A DNA stretch of 64,000 nucleotides from Aureibacter tunicatorum (GCF_036492635.1 NZ_AP025305.1:806001-870000), one strand, 5' to 3'. Positions 9,701-18,759 are shown, counted from the first letter of the stretch. The notes: a model not told the origin generated them from the letters alone. Translations and numbers: made by a program.

Positions 9701-10055
9701 CGTCTTCGAATACCAGACTTTTTAAAGAAATGTTTCCTTTGAGCAAAGCGAGCATGTCTATGCTGCAATGCATTTTATCCATTTTCAAGATAGGAAAGTT
9801 TGCGCTATCTGTGGCATTAGGCTCTTTTGATTCATAGTATTTCAATCCGTCAATGCCCAATGTCGTGTTGGGAAAATCGTAAAAAAGTTCGAGTTCAACA
9901 GATGAAATCTCTAAATAACCAGGTTGCGATTCGTTGGCGATTGAGACGATTTTTTCTTTGATGGCATTTTGGTTGAGATAAAAAAGCCCGAAGGCAAGGC
10001 TAAAAAGCGCAATCATCAAGATGAACAGCCATGCTGTTGCTTTTAAAAGTTTCAT
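6774..10055 (-). CDS. AsmA family protein
   Basis: A 1093-residue envelope protein with a single N-terminal helix (about residues 8-28) and a very long, repetitive beta-rich body, typical of AsmA/TamB-like bridge proteins. These act between inner and outer membranes and are linked to lipid transport or outer-membrane homeostasis. Family-typical segments are LKYYESKEPN near the N-terminus ('YDFPNTTLGIDGL' region) and the AsmA C-terminal module near 880-1020 (SLKNGRVKDFAPMEML, then a polar Lys-rich tail KKAKKNKKKDK). I used the ATG at 10055; an upstream TTG at 10085 would add ten residues without a recognisable signal. It is probably co-transcribed with the 42-residue gene downstream. Confidence 0.85.
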   Translation of the reverse strand: MKLLKATAWLFILMIALFSLAFGLFYLNQNAIKEKIVSIANESQPGYLEISSVELELFYDFPNTTLGIDGLKYYESKEPNATDSANFPILKMDKMHCSIDMLALLKGNISLKSLVFEDGYIGLRKHEDGTLNLSNALGFDILAADTSQQAQTDTAKANFENLLVDIQKVSLDNIIIDLENKKKESRTAFKIDNITTSFQFQPENVNLNLDIDIELLGVAMNNKILGKGKKLQLNTSATFDRSQKRFDLAPSTLILDAAAFNLSGYYDALNDGYVDAKIEATQPDIQSVLSLLSYQQKALKRIKHENGSVSITASAKGPTKGQHPHIDVDIKLDDIAFSSTETNVSLRDFNLSMHFDNGDSNTLESSTVLIDKLEGTSSKGQFNAYLKANNLKNPHVIAKINADLDLKGWEKILDLQGISDLDGQLQAVVDFDQTINLDNIHSKDLLKDSKKNGIILKNISFKSEHYDKPIQNINGVFYLYENLVGIHNLQASLGENKVKVNGNVANFSSLIYGTKEVIKAKLDINAEKLILSELLSPDSTLSNSIDEEIDNFHLVCNAKVLSTDLLNKKLPEFSFEIENWSMDLKNMADLKNLHGIMGIKGKAMGIKKLEGVIGDSDFKLIAGINNFDAIFKNNRDSLQMMEFGFDIESKQMKMEDLTVYNGNSILPSPYDKEALSSFHINGGMKISNHEIIALNDSTQEKALPKASVYINALEGTTKFYPLALRDFKFNINLDKGNIDVSEFKGKLGKSDFSFTAHLKDFDKAKKENLPELLKGEFAFNAKALDLNELMSFHLPESKNASSEEELIELQQQSLKSGERKLFKNNLPNLVFEANIDEIHFLDYDIKRMNGTITSKNKKIDLENLSYNIAKGDMIINGFIDGSQKDSIKINSSASILGMNIEDMKFKMTYEDIDIDFTRNFEGTLDAKLTSNLTINPDLTVDLGKSEAKVEASLKNGRVKDFAPMEMLSSYFGNKDLSNVKFDEIKNSFVLEDAKLVIPKMDINSTIGHIKFSGEQDLNMNMEYYVDVPLKLIRSVAWNMLVSKKKKEKDGEDEIQKASKGAYITVNVKGNMDDYNIGIGKKKAKKNKKKDKTS

Positions 10056-10312
10056 GCTATGTATATATGGTTTATTATACTTCAATACATTTTACGAGCA
10101 AAATCCCCTAACAGTCATTATTGATTTATGAACTTTAGATAAAATATTAGAAAGAGCGATTTTGAAGAAGTACTGATAAATATTACATTCTTTTTTTGTT
10201 ATAATATTAAATTGTCCGACCGATTGAATTTTTTTTTTCTGGAATATTTCTTATTTTATTGATTCCAAAATGTCAATGGCTTGTTTTCTTTAGCTTACTT
10301 TGTTTTTTTGAT

Positions 10313-10320
10313 TAACTTTG
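10313..10320 (+). promoter_or_regulatory. -7 box of the ubiE-porT promoter
   Basis: TAACTTTG, an exact match to the Bacteroidota -7 consensus TAnnTTTG, 29 bases upstream of the ubiE start. No perfect -33 TTTG lies at the ideal spacing. Confidence 0.5.
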
Positions 10321-10349
10321 TGTGGATAAAGTAACGATAAATTACCGTA

Positions 10350-11072
10350 ATGAAAGTAGTACCTTACAAAGATCAAAAAGGCAGCAAGAAGGAACAAGTG
10401 GCGGATATGTTTAATAATATCAGCAAGAGATACGATCTGTTGAATCATTTATTGAGCATGGGGATTGACATTTACTGGCGTAAGCAGGCCGTTAAGATCC
10501 TTAAAAAACATCAGCCGGAGCTTGTTTTGGATATTGCCACAGGTACTGGTGATTTTGCAATACAAGCTTTGGATGCCAAGCCTAAGAAGATTATCGGAGT
10601 GGATATATCTGAAGGAATGTTGGCTGTGGGCAAGGAGAAGATCAAAAAGGCAGGACTTGAAGATAAGATTGAGTTGCGAATGGGCGATTCGGAGAAGCTT
10701 CTGTTTGAAGATAATAAGTTCGACGCTGTGATTGTATCTTTCGGCGTGAGAAACTTTGAAAATTTGGAGAAAGGCTTGTCTGATATGTTCAGAGTGTTGA
10801 AGCCTGGAGGAAAGTTGATTGTCATTGAATTTTCCAAGCCAAAGGTTTTTCCTATGAAGCAACTTTATAATTTTTACTTCAAGAATATATTGCCTCTTAT
10901 TGGTAAGATTATTTCCAAGGATCAGTCGGCCTATACTTATTTGCCAGAATCAGTAAATGCTTTTCCTGACGGGGAGAAATTTACAGGCATCTTAGATAAG
11001 ATAGGTTATAAAGAGACACTATGCAAACCACTAACATTCGGAATCTGCTCCATTTATACGGGAAGCAAGTAA
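10350..11072 (+). CDS. ubiE: demethylmenaquinone methyltransferase
   Basis: A 240-residue class I SAM-dependent C-methyltransferase that converts demethylmenaquinone to menaquinone, the last step of menaquinone synthesis. Motifs: [20 protein letters not shown] at the N-terminus, SAM-binding [11 protein letters not shown] (residues 52-62), VDISEGML, and [11 protein letters not shown] followed by [18 protein letters not shown]. Length and motif order match UbiE/MenG. In this phylum, with cytochrome bd and no ubiquinone genes in view, the substrate is almost certainly demethylmenaquinone (also named menG). Its 3' end overlaps the porT-like gene by 52 bases, so the two are co-transcribed. Confidence 0.95.
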   Translation: MKVVPYKDQKGSKKEQVADMFNNISKRYDLLNHLLSMGIDIYWRKQAVKILKKHQPELVLDIATGTGDFAIQALDAKPKKIIGVDISEGMLAVGKEKIKKAGLEDKIELRMGDSEKLLFEDNKFDAVIVSFGVRNFENLEKGLSDMFRVLKPGGKLIVIEFSKPKVFPMKQLYNFYFKNILPLIGKIISKDQSAYTYLPESVNAFPDGEKFTGILDKIGYKETLCKPLTFGICSIYTGSK

Positions 11073-11821
11073 GCAAATGCTTGATCATGGCCATGGTCTT
11101 GATTATGGTCATGCCAAAGGGGGCGGCTTTTGGGCAAAAAAAGAATAAAAACAAGGGAAAAAGTCCTAACAGGCATTTGTACAGTTACAATCTTCCCAAT
11201 TACGATCAGAAAAAGTTGCAGTACGGATTTTTAATCGGCTTGCATAGCTCGATTTATAAATTGAAGTATTCTGACGCTTTTACTCAGTCGTCAATGTTTG
11301 ATCAGGTGCAAGCCATTAATACTAGACCGGGAATTGGCTTTGCTTTGGGATTCATCGGGAATTTGAGGATTTCTGAGTTTTTTGACTTTAGAATTACTCC
11401 AAAGGTTACTTTTAATGAATATGGCTTGGACTATGTATATGTGAATGATGCTATGCCGGAGCATTTCTTGATGACTAGCGAGTCGGTGAGCAATACGATG
11501 GTGGAAGTGCCTATTTTGTTTAGATTGAAGTCTCTAAGGAGAGGCAATTCAAGGATGTATTTGATTGGCGGTTTTACACCTGCATTCGAAGCGTCAGGCA
11601 AGAAAGATGAAGAAGTTGTTTTTGAGACGAAGAAATTTAATTTGTCCTTGGAGATAGGATTTGGCTTGGAGCAGTATTTTGAGCTTTTCAAGTTCGCGCC
11701 TGAGCTAAGGTTTTCATTTGGAGTCTTGGATCAACTTGGAGCTAACGAAGATCGAAATATCACAAAGGGAATGGAAAAACTAACGACTAATACAGTATCT
11801 CTGTATCTACAGTTCCAATAG
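11021..11821 (+). CDS. porT: PorT-like outer membrane beta-barrel protein (type IX secretion)
   Basis: A 266-residue protein with a basic n-region, a hydrophobic segment ([11 protein letters not shown]) and a cleavage-like AAFG-Q, then an amphipathic beta-rich barrel ending in the aromatic LYLQFQ. The start of the mature part, [19 protein letters not shown], is characteristic of PorT, an outer-membrane component of the type IX secretion system needed for export of CTD-bearing proteins. Adjacency to ubiE is the arrangement I recall from other Bacteroidota. A start at 11087 would avoid the 52-base overlap with ubiE but would lose the basic n-region of the signal. T9SS cargo is encoded at 16768, 29029 and probably 61527. 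Confidence 0.8.
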   Translation: MQTTNIRNLLHLYGKQVSKCLIMAMVLIMVMPKGAAFGQKKNKNKGKSPNRHLYSYNLPNYDQKKLQYGFLIGLHSSIYKLKYSDAFTQSSMFDQVQAINTRPGIGFALGFIGNLRISEFFDFRITPKVTFNEYGLDYVYVNDAMPEHFLMTSESVSNTMVEVPILFRLKSLRRGNSRMYLIGGFTPAFEASGKKDEEVVFETKKFNLSLEIGFGLEQYFELFKFAPELRFSFGVLDQLGANEDRNITKGMEKLTTNTVSLYLQFQ

Positions 11822-11843
11822 TCTAATGATAAAAATATTTAAT

Positions 11844-11879
11844 AACAATAAAGGCTTCTGTTAAGAAGCCTTTATTGTT
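11844..11879. terminator. bidirectional terminator between porT and pdhB
   Basis: A 16-bp perfect stem (left arm AACAATAAAGGCTTCT) with a GTTA loop, lying between two convergent genes. It has A-rich and T-rich flanks, so it can stop transcription from both sides. Confidence 0.85.
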
Positions 11880-11901
11880 TTATAGTCTTTGAATGCGGTG
11901 A

Positions 11902-12879
11902 TTATTTGTACATTACAGCTTTTACCGCGTCAATAGTTCTTTTTACATTTGGCAATACTGCTTCGATTAACGTTGGTGCGTATGGAAGCGGCACGTCTCT
12001 ATTTGTGATTCTTTGAACTGGCGCGTCAAGATAATCGAACGCATGCTTTTGAATATGGTAAGTAAGTTCTGTAGAGATCGAAGCCAATGGCCAAGCTTCT
12101 TCAATAATAACTAGTCTATTCGTTTTCTTCACTGACTCAACCAAAGTCGGATAATCTATTGGTCTTACCGTTTTCAAGTCAATTACTTCAGCGTTGATTC
12201 CTTCTTTGGCCAATTCCTCAGCAGCTTGATTCACTACTTTCATCATTTTACCAAAAGAAACAATCGTTACATCAGCGCCTTCTCTTACTACTTCAGCTTG
12301 ACCGATAGGAATAATGTATTCGCCTTCAGGAACTGGTCCTTTATCGCCGTACATCAATTCAGATTCCATGAATATTGTTGGGTCATTGTCTCTGATTGAA
12401 GCTTTAAGCAATCCTTTCGCATCTTTAGGGTTTGAAGGAATCACAACTTTCAATCCTGGACAGTTTGCATACCAGTTTTCGAAGTTTTGAGAGTGTTGAG
12501 CTGCTAGCTGACCGGCGTTTCCAGTTGGTCCTCTAAATACCATAGGAACCTCGAACTGGCCTCCTGACATAGATTTCATCTTTGCCGCAGAGTTGATAAT
12601 CTGGTCGATCGCCACCAATGAAAAGTTGAACGTCATGAATTCAATAATTGGCCTCAAGCCATTCATCGCCGCTCCTACACCAATACCTGCAAAACCTAGC
12701 TCAGCAATCGGAGTGTCAATCACACGGTCCGCGCCAAACTCGTCAAGCATTCCTTGAGTCACCTTGTAAGCACCGTTGTACTGTGCAACTTCCTCACCCA
12801 TGATAAAGATATTCTCATCCTTTCTCATCTCCTCTGACATGGCCTCTCGGAGCGCCTCTCTAAACTGTATTTCTCTCAT
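11902..12879 (-). CDS. pdhB: pyruvate dehydrogenase E1 component subunit beta
   Basis: A 325-residue beta subunit of the thiamine-diphosphate-dependent E1 of the pyruvate dehydrogenase complex. Signatures: REALREAMSEEM at the N-terminus, MGEEVAQYNGAYKVTQGM, FRGPTGNAGQLAAQHSQ, and the C-terminal transketolase domain with DLKTVRPID and LVIIEEAWP. It forms an alpha2beta2 enzyme with E1 alpha, which is not adjacent here. Other branched-chain E1 beta proteins are close relatives, but NAGQLAAQHSQ and the overall length favour the pyruvate enzyme. It is flanked by terminators on both sides and so appears to be transcribed alone. Confidence 0.92.
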   Translation of the reverse strand: MREIQFREALREAMSEEMRKDENIFIMGEEVAQYNGAYKVTQGMLDEFGADRVIDTPIAELGFAGIGVGAAMNGLRPIIEFMTFNFSLVAIDQIINSAAKMKSMSGGQFEVPMVFRGPTGNAGQLAAQHSQNFENWYANCPGLKVVIPSNPKDAKGLLKASIRDNDPTIFMESELMYGDKGPVPEGEYIIPIGQAEVVREGADVTIVSFGKMMKVVNQAAEELAKEGINAEVIDLKTVRPIDYPTLVESVKKTNRLVIIEEAWPLASISTELTYHIQKHAFDYLDAPVQRITNRDVPLPYAPTLIEAVLPNVKRTIDAVKAVMYK

Positions 12880-12979
12880 TGGTATTGTTTTAAAATTTTA
12901 TTTAGAATTTGATCGAAATTTATATAGTAGAACAATAAAAAATGTTTTTGTTCACAGTCGCTTATAAATATAGTAACAA

Positions 12980-13002
12980 AAAAAGCCTGCCCCAAATCAG
13001 GC
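12980..13002 (-). terminator. probable terminator of the OmpA/TPR lipoprotein gene
   Basis: Stem GCCTG / CAGGC with an 8-base loop, followed on the reverse strand by TTTTTTTG. It lies about 35 bases past the stop of the gene at 13038. The stem is short, hence moderate confidence. Confidence 0.6.
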
Positions 13003-13037
13003 AGACTCTTTTTGAATGTCTATATGAATTAAGTGAA

Positions 13038-14822
13038 TTACTTCACCGCGTTTCTGAAGCTTTCTGAAGTTGAAATTTTAGAGAATTCCAAGTCAGTAAG
13101 CGCTTTGCTCTTCAAGCTAGGATCGATAGCAACTGCTTTCTTCAAGTTAGCTGCAACATCAGAAGTTCTGTCAAGTCTAGCATTAGAAACAGCCGCAGCA
13201 TAGTATGCGATAGCTAGTTTAGAATCCTTGTCGATAGCGTCAGCGAAAGTAACGTTAGCGTTTTGGTATTCTTTGTTAAGCAATTGAGCTAGACCTTTGT
13301 TGAACAAGTTGTCAGCTGTTGGAGTCGCAGAAGACAAAGTAGTGATCGCTTGAGGATATTTTCCTAGACGGATCTCCAAAGCACCTTTCACACCTTGCAA
13401 GTCAGATTTAGCATCTTTGTTCAAACCTTTAGCGAAAGCTTTGTTTACAAGTTCGTAAGCTTGTTGAGTGTTGCCTTGCATATAAGCGATTACACCCATG
13501 TTAGCGTAAGACTCTCCATTTTCATGAAGTTTGTTAGCAAGCTCGAATTCTGTGTTTGCTTTTTGCAACAAAGAGCTTCTTTCAGAACCTTTAGCGTCAG
13601 CAGCTTGAGCGATGTAGATTGCACCCAAGTTGTTGTGCGCTTGCCAAGCATTTGTTTGTCTGATCAATACTTCATAAATAGCTTGCTTTTCTGACAACGA
13701 AGGAGTCATTGAAGCAGCCCAAAGCATTTCATTGTCATTCAAAGTATCAGCTTGAACTTTTCCATCAATGATTTGCTTAGCCAATGCAGCTATTTCTGGA
13801 TCTGATTTTTTCTCAAGAACTGTTAAGATCTCAGTCTTAGCATTTCTCAAAGAAGGATACATGCCATTGAACAAAGTCTTGTAGTACTTCAATTTAGCAA
13901 GTTTGTCTTGTTGCTCTTCGAAAGAACCTGGACCGTTGATTATTCTCAACACTTCTTGCTTTTGAGATTCGTTGATTTTGTCAAATGACTTCAACTCTTC
14001 CTTGAATTGTCCCCAGTTGTCAACAACCGGCTTAAGAACGAATTTGATTGAATCAGCAGCGCCTTTGTAGTCGTACCTTTTCATCAATTTTCTATATTCT
14101 TTCTCTACCGCTTTCGCACGATTTTCAGAAAGGTTAGAGTTTACTCTTTCTGGACCTTCAGGTGAGTGAGTACCAGTAATGATAACTGTTCTTGTAACAT
14201 TTTTCTCAGCTACAAATGCTTTGAAAGCTTTACCTTCTTCTTTGTTGGAAGCAGCGTAAAGGCTCAAAACAGGACTTCCTTGTTGGAAGAAGAACTCAAC
14301 GTAAGTAGGAACAAGCTCTTCCTGGTTGTTGTAACCATGGAATGCGTATGAAGGGCTGTACACATTTTCCACTAAAGTAGAAGTAGTGATCAATCCTTTA
14401 GCGACAGCGAAATCTTTCACCGCCTCTTTTTCCTTACCTGATTTGACGTTTCTTACAGTTCCAGAAACTACCAAGTCACCGTTAGTGATTTCTGAATTGT
14501 ATGGGAATTCGAAGTTTTCGTTTACTCTTGGCGCTTTGTCGCTGTCAGCATATTGATCTCCCTCAAGTGTTACCTTGTTAAGGTCGATTTTTTTGCCGTC
14601 ATACTTATAAGCAGGTGAGATTTCGTATTCGAAGCCTTTGCGCATCATTTTAGTTGGCAAAACAGCAGACATGTCAAACTCGACTGCATCTGCATGCACT
14701 TCCAATGGGTTAGGATCAACAGTTACCTCTTGTTCCTTCGCCATCTTGGCCATTTTATTCAACGCGCAACCGGAAAAAGTCATAACCCCGGCAAGGATTA
14801 TTGGAATAAAACGTCTTTTCAT
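13038..14822 (-). CDS. OmpA-like domain and TPR lipoprotein
   Basis: A 594-residue predicted lipoprotein: MKRRFIPIILAGVMTFSG then C19 is a clear lipobox. Residues about 35-200 are beta-rich. Residues about 205-250 contain an OmpA-like motif (TRTVIITGTHSPEGPE then NLSENRAKAVEKEY) of the peptidoglycan-binding type. About 385-585 are helical TPR-like repeats (NNLGAIYIAQAAD, ANMGVIAYMQGN, FNKGLAQLLNKEYQNA, AYYAAAVSNARL). The family is common in Bacteroidota and probably anchors the outer membrane to the wall. Codon use looks strongly biased, suggesting high expression. It has its own promoter and terminator. Confidence 0.8.
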   Translation of the reverse strand: MKRRFIPIILAGVMTFSGCALNKMAKMAKEQEVTVDPNPLEVHADAVEFDMSAVLPTKMMRKGFEYEISPAYKYDGKKIDLNKVTLEGDQYADSDKAPRVNENFEFPYNSEITNGDLVVSGTVRNVKSGKEKEAVKDFAVAKGLITTSTLVENVYSPSYAFHGYNNQEELVPTYVEFFFQQGSPVLSLYAASNKEEGKAFKAFVAEKNVTRTVIITGTHSPEGPERVNSNLSENRAKAVEKEYRKLMKRYDYKGAADSIKFVLKPVVDNWGQFKEELKSFDKINESQKQEVLRIINGPGSFEEQQDKLAKLKYYKTLFNGMYPSLRNAKTEILTVLEKKSDPEIAALAKQIIDGKVQADTLNDNEMLWAASMTPSLSEKQAIYEVLIRQTNAWQAHNNLGAIYIAQAADAKGSERSSLLQKANTEFELANKLHENGESYANMGVIAYMQGNTQQAYELVNKAFAKGLNKDAKSDLQGVKGALEIRLGKYPQAITTLSSATPTADNLFNKGLAQLLNKEYQNANVTFADAIDKDSKLAIAYYAAAVSNARLDRTSDVAANLKKAVAIDPSLKSKALTDLEFSKISTSESFRNAVK

Positions 14823-14872
14823 CTTATGTTCTATTTTGTTAATTATTCAGTTAGTTGTCTACTGATACGTAG

Positions 14873-14904
14873 CGAAATTATCTTTATCTATGAACTAATG
14901 CAAA
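14873..14904 (-). promoter_or_regulatory. promoter of the OmpA/TPR lipoprotein gene
   Basis: Read on the reverse strand: TTTG at 14904-14901, a 20-base spacer, then TAATTTCG at 14880-14873. This is the Bacteroidota -33/-7 arrangement with one mismatch in the -7 box, about 50 bases upstream of the start codon. The rest of the 326-base gap (14905-15148) is AT-rich and shows no gene. Confidence 0.5.
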
Positions 14905-15148
14905 GTTTCTTTAGAAAATTATTTGACTTTGTTAGAATTTGTTCCTAGCATCTTTATAACAAGACTAATACTTATGAATATTATTAGAATTGTACATTAA
15001 TTATGCAGAGCTCGTAGAATCAGCCATTTGTTGCTATGTATTTACTTCTATAGGCTTTATGACTAATGTTGTTGAAAAAAGTTGCTTCTAGGGATGTTTA
15101 AAAAGTCATATTTGGGTATAATCGTATTTTTGTATAATATAATTTGAA

Positions 15149-16186
15149 TTATTTCTTATTTTTTGTTTTTAAAAATTCAAAATCATGCCACTTGGTTCGC
15201 TTTTTTAAAAAGTAATCCAGAACGATGAAGCCATTGTACTGATAAGGAGAGTTAACAATAGGATATTTGTTGAGAAAATTGTTTCGCTTTCCTCTTATTT
15301 CTTTTCGCGATGTCAAGAAATCCCAATCGGCTTGAAGTATGGCTTTGATACTGCCAATATCAAAACTAAACAAAAATTTGAATATGGCAAGCAAGTCAAA
15401 AGCGAATCTAAGCGGAATTTTCCAAAATAGATCCGAATAGCGTGAATTTGTGTAAAGAGTTATTAATGAGTTTTTAAAGTTCAAATACGTTTTTCGGGGA
15501 TTGCCCATCGGCAGAGTTCCCCCTCCCACATGATAAACTTTGCTTTCGCCGCAGTAATAAATTTTTTTGCCCAAGCGATTGATTTTCCAACATAGATCGA
15601 TTTCTTCCATATGCGCGAAAAAGTCTTCATCGAATCCTTCTATGGCATGGTATATTTCAGAACGGATAAATAATGCCGCGCCACTAGCCCAAAAAATGGG
15701 ATAGGTCTTATTGAATTCAGGTTGATCTTCTTCCACAGTATCAAAAATTCTTCCTTTGCAAAAGGGGTAGCCCAAAATGTCTATAAAACCTCCAGCAGCT
15801 CCGGCATACTCCAAGTGCGATTTGTTCTTGAAAGACAGAATTTTAGGCTGGCATGCAGCAATCTGTTCATCAGAGTCCATTAACTTTAAAATAGGCTCTA
15901 TCCATTTTTCCGAGACTTCAACATCGGAGTTGAGCAAGATGTAGTATTTGGATTCAACTTCTTTCAGAGCATCGTTATAACCTTTGGCAAAACCGCCATT
16001 TACCGGGTTTTGAATGATTCTTATCTCCGGGTAGCTATTTTGAAGAAATTGGACGGAATGATCTGTGGATTTGTTGTCAGCGACGATTACTTCCGCTATT
16101 CCCGAATGCTCCATTACTGAAGGCAAAAATTTTTCTAGGAAATGCTTACCATTGAAGTTTAGAATAATAATCGCTGCTTTCGTCAT
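15149..16186 (-). CDS. glycosyltransferase family 2 protein
   Basis: A 345-residue inverting GT-A glycosyltransferase. The nucleotide-sugar site is visible as IIILNFNGKHFLEKFLPS, VIVADNKSTDHS, the NPVNGGFAKGYNDAL segment and LLNSDVEVSEKW (acidic metal-binding position). FFAHMEEIDLCWKINRLG is the catalytic-base region typical of rhamnosyl/N-acetylglucosaminyl-type GT2 enzymes (the 'EDIDLCWR' motif). A C-terminal hydrophobic segment near 262-280 may associate with the membrane. The acceptor is unknown; a role in cell-surface polysaccharide is inferred. It lies 59 bases after ybaB but is separated from it by a strong terminator. Confidence 0.85.
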   Translation of the reverse strand: MTKAAIIILNFNGKHFLEKFLPSVMEHSGIAEVIVADNKSTDHSVQFLQNSYPEIRIIQNPVNGGFAKGYNDALKEVESKYYILLNSDVEVSEKWIEPILKLMDSDEQIAACQPKILSFKNKSHLEYAGAAGGFIDILGYPFCKGRIFDTVEEDQPEFNKTYPIFWASGAALFIRSEIYHAIEGFDEDFFAHMEEIDLCWKINRLGKKIYYCGESKVYHVGGGTLPMGNPRKTYLNFKNSLITLYTNSRYSDLFWKIPLRFAFDLLAIFKFLFSFDIGSIKAILQADWDFLTSRKEIRGKRNNFLNKYPIVNSPYQYNGFIVLDYFLKKRTKWHDFEFLKTKNKK

Positions 16187-16198
16187 ATTGGGTAGGGT

Positions 16199-16230
16199 AA
16201 AACCAAGAATTTAAGCTTATTCTTGGTTTT
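16199..16230 (-). terminator. terminator after ybaB
   Basis: A 12-bp perfect stem (AAAACCAAGAAT / ATTCTTGGTTTT) with an 8-base loop containing AAGCTT. It lies between the reverse-strand genes ybaB and the glycosyltransferase, ending in a U-tract. Confidence 0.75.
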
Positions 16231-16245
16231 GATGTATGTTTTTTA

Positions 16246-16587
16246 TTAAAAAAGACCTCCAAGATTGCTTAAGTCCATTCCAGGAATATTAGGCAATAAT
16301 CCTTCCGTGGATTTTTTCAACTCCGCTTTGGCTATTTGCTCTGCTTCTTCATTGGCTTTGTTGACCGCAGCGACGATTAGGTCTTGCATCATTTCTTTAT
16401 CATCAGCATTCAATAGAGAAGAGTCAACATCAAGCGATATTACTTGTTTTTTTCCATTGACAGTTGCTTTCACTAAACCAGCTCCTGATTCTCCATGCGC
16501 ACGAACATCAACAAGCTTCTCTTGGGCTTCTTTGACTTTGGCTTGCACCTCTTTCATTTTGCCCATCATTTTCATCATATCGAACAT
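16246..16587 (-). CDS. YbaB/EbfC family nucleoid-associated protein
   Basis: A 113-residue small DNA-binding protein. The N-terminus is Met-rich (MFDMMKMMGKMKEVQAKVKE), then a helix-turn segment and the family signature GLVKATVNGKKQVISLDVDSSLL, a long helix (LIVAAVNKANEEAEQIAKAEL) and a Gly-rich tail (IPGMDLSNLGGLF). YbaB dimers bind DNA in a tweezer-like fold and are often encoded near dnaX/recR; here dnaX is 35 kb away. Length and ends match the family. Confidence 0.92.
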   Translation of the reverse strand: MFDMMKMMGKMKEVQAKVKEAQEKLVDVRAHGESGAGLVKATVNGKKQVISLDVDSSLLNADDKEMMQDLIVAAVNKANEEAEQIAKAELKKSTEGLLPNIPGMDLSNLGGLF

Positions 16588-16767
16588 AGTCGAGAATTTT
16601 TATCTTTAATTCTGTAAAATCTTTTTGCGTGGCGAGCTTCTGAATACCTTTTTAATAATAGAGATATATATTAATTATCTAGACTTGTTATTGGCAATAG
16701 ACGAACGCCCTTACAACTTACGTATTTGCAAAAGTATTGTTTTTTTTCGAGATGCCCAATAGTGGGT

Positions 16768-18759
16768 TTAGCGGATAAGATTGACTAGACCCTTTTTCTC
16801 GTAAATTTCGCCGTTGGCTTTGATGATTGAAGAATAAGAATAAGCGCCTGCCGGAGCTTTTATTCCGTCACTCATATAGCCTTGCCAGCCAATATTTCGA
16901 TCTTCTGAATTGAATATAAGCTCGCCCCATCGGTTGTAGATATACAGCTGGAACTCTTCGACTTCGCTTATGCCTACGAAAGTGAAATTATCATTAATGC
17001 CATCTTTGTCTGGCGTGAATGCATTAGGAAATTCTATAACAGGCTCCAAGATGAGGCTGACCGAGTTAGATCGAACGAATACATCTCCTCGCTTGGCTGC
17101 TATTTTATATTTTATGTTTTTGTTGTTGAGTTCATTGCCTCTTCCTGTATGCTCAAATTCATTAGTTTCAATTTCAGGCAAAGGAGAAGAGCTGCTTTCT
17201 CTTTGGATAAAGTATGATTCCGGCTGATTTTCCCAGCCGATATATTCATCCCAAAATAAGTACGCGATGCTTTTGCTCTCTTGATCGTAATCCAGAAATA
17301 TCGTTTTTGCGGATTTAAAAGGAGATTCTTGCTTGCAGGAGTTTTGATAACCAACTTTGAAGTTTAAAGGACCAGAGTTAGTATTTTGGTTGTTTAGGGT
17401 GATCTCAGGTTCTGTAGAGTTTGACGTAGAATTGTTGGTTTCATCGATAATTACATATTGAGAGATCGATTGATTTTCAGGCAGGTCCCAGCTTAATTGC
17501 ACGGATTCGTTGCTAATGATATCCGCGTTAATATTTACTAATGGGAATAATTCACGCTGTATTTCGCTTTTGATAGAAACCTCAGGAGATATGCTTATTG
17601 AGTGAGAGTTTCGACCTGTCCATTGATATAAATATTCAAAACCGCAATTTGTGCCTTTGTCTTCATAAGGAACAACATGTTGATTTAGGTTTCTAGCCAA
17701 GCTGCTTTTATTTCTATCCAAATCAAAGTTGTAGTTGCTTGAAGTTTTCAAGTCAACTAAGATGGCGTTGTTGCCATTTTTAGCGGAAGGAATTATAGAT
17801 GCTACAAAAGGAGAAAGCTTTGAGTTGCTTTCAGTGCATGCATCCAATGATTTTACTTGGTATTCATAGATGTTTTTCTGAGAATTTATAGATTGATCTG
17901 TAATTTGGGTATTAGTTTCGTTTGCGGGGAAAATTTGTATTGAATTATTGTCGTTTGTTTTTCTAAAGTATTCATAGTATGCCCCGGCTTGTTTTTGAAA
18001 AGTAAGTTTAATATTCGCGTTTTCAGCTAATTCATCTACAATTAGAGAGTCGATATTCGGATTTAATAAAGAGTTTGGCGTATTTACACTTACTGTGGAT
18101 GTATTCTCGCAATTTCTATTGTCTTCTGTATGAAATAGCCCTGCGACTGTTAAATTCATTGATGCGCTTGAGCTTTGAATTGGAGGCGTTGTTTCCCCTT
18201 TATTATATGTATTTCCTAGGACTTCAAATTTGTCGTAGAAGCTGTTTTCATTGAACTCAATTTTTACTCTTCTATCCGAGCAAGGCTTTATATCAAAATC
18301 AGCACCTTCTCTAAGTTTTCCATGTACAGGATTCATATCAGAAGGTTTTATTTCTATTTCTATAAAATCCAGTTCTTGAAACCCACTATTCCCTTCATGT
18401 TGAGCCCATCTTAGCACTCTGTATATTTTTGTCTCAGTGAATGTATTTGAAAATACATGATAAAGATCTTCATTGCCTTCATCGTAATTGATATAATCAT
18501 CATTTCCTATTGCATCGTAGTTAAATTGGACTAATTGAGCTTCGGAAGTTTCAGGATTCGTATTTACAAACTGAACGGTTACTCCGCTACAGCCTTTGGT
18601 GATTGAGGCTTTGAAATAGCCGTTTTCGCTTAATATCCATTCAGAATAAGGGTCGCTAGTTGCATAAGTGGTATTGCTGCAAAATATGGCTATAACGAAC
18701 AGCCAAAAAATCTTCGATATAAATCCCTTTGGAGTCAAAATGAATAGTTTTAGTCTCAA
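16768..18759 (-). CDS. T9SS type B sorting (gliding-motility C-terminal) domain protein
   Basis: A 663-residue predicted surface or secreted protein. The N-terminus is a signal peptide (SKIFWLFVIAIFCSNTTYA). The middle is a series of fibronectin-like or PKD-like beta domains without a recognised enzyme motif (VDELAENANIKLTF, VQLSWDLPENQSISQYVI, IAYLFWDEYIGWENQ). The last 85 residues are a classic CHU_C / type B sorting domain: FPNAFTPDKDGINDNF, FQLYIYNRWGELIF, GWQGYMSDG and APAGAYSY. It is therefore a likely cargo of the type IX system to which PorT belongs. There is no N-terminal ATG in frame; TTG at 18759 is the best start and gives the intact signal peptide. Adhesion is a guess. Confidence 0.85.
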   Translation of the reverse strand: MRLKLFILTPKGFISKIFWLFVIAIFCSNTTYATSDPYSEWILSENGYFKASITKGCSGVTVQFVNTNPETSEAQLVQFNYDAIGNDDYINYDEGNEDLYHVFSNTFTETKIYRVLRWAQHEGNSGFQELDFIEIEIKPSDMNPVHGKLREGADFDIKPCSDRRVKIEFNENSFYDKFEVLGNTYNKGETTPPIQSSSASMNLTVAGLFHTEDNRNCENTSTVSVNTPNSLLNPNIDSLIVDELAENANIKLTFQKQAGAYYEYFRKTNDNNSIQIFPANETNTQITDQSINSQKNIYEYQVKSLDACTESNSKLSPFVASIIPSAKNGNNAILVDLKTSSNYNFDLDRNKSSLARNLNQHVVPYEDKGTNCGFEYLYQWTGRNSHSISISPEVSIKSEIQRELFPLVNINADIISNESVQLSWDLPENQSISQYVIIDETNNSTSNSTEPEITLNNQNTNSGPLNFKVGYQNSCKQESPFKSAKTIFLDYDQESKSIAYLFWDEYIGWENQPESYFIQRESSSSPLPEIETNEFEHTGRGNELNNKNIKYKIAAKRGDVFVRSNSVSLILEPVIEFPNAFTPDKDGINDNFTFVGISEVEEFQLYIYNRWGELIFNSEDRNIGWQGYMSDGIKAPAGAYSYSSIIKANGEIYEKKGLVNLIR

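Noticed and set aside
10056-10085. TTG start for the AsmA-like gene
   Set aside because: It adds ten residues in front of a normal Met-Lys start with membrane helix; no supporting signal.
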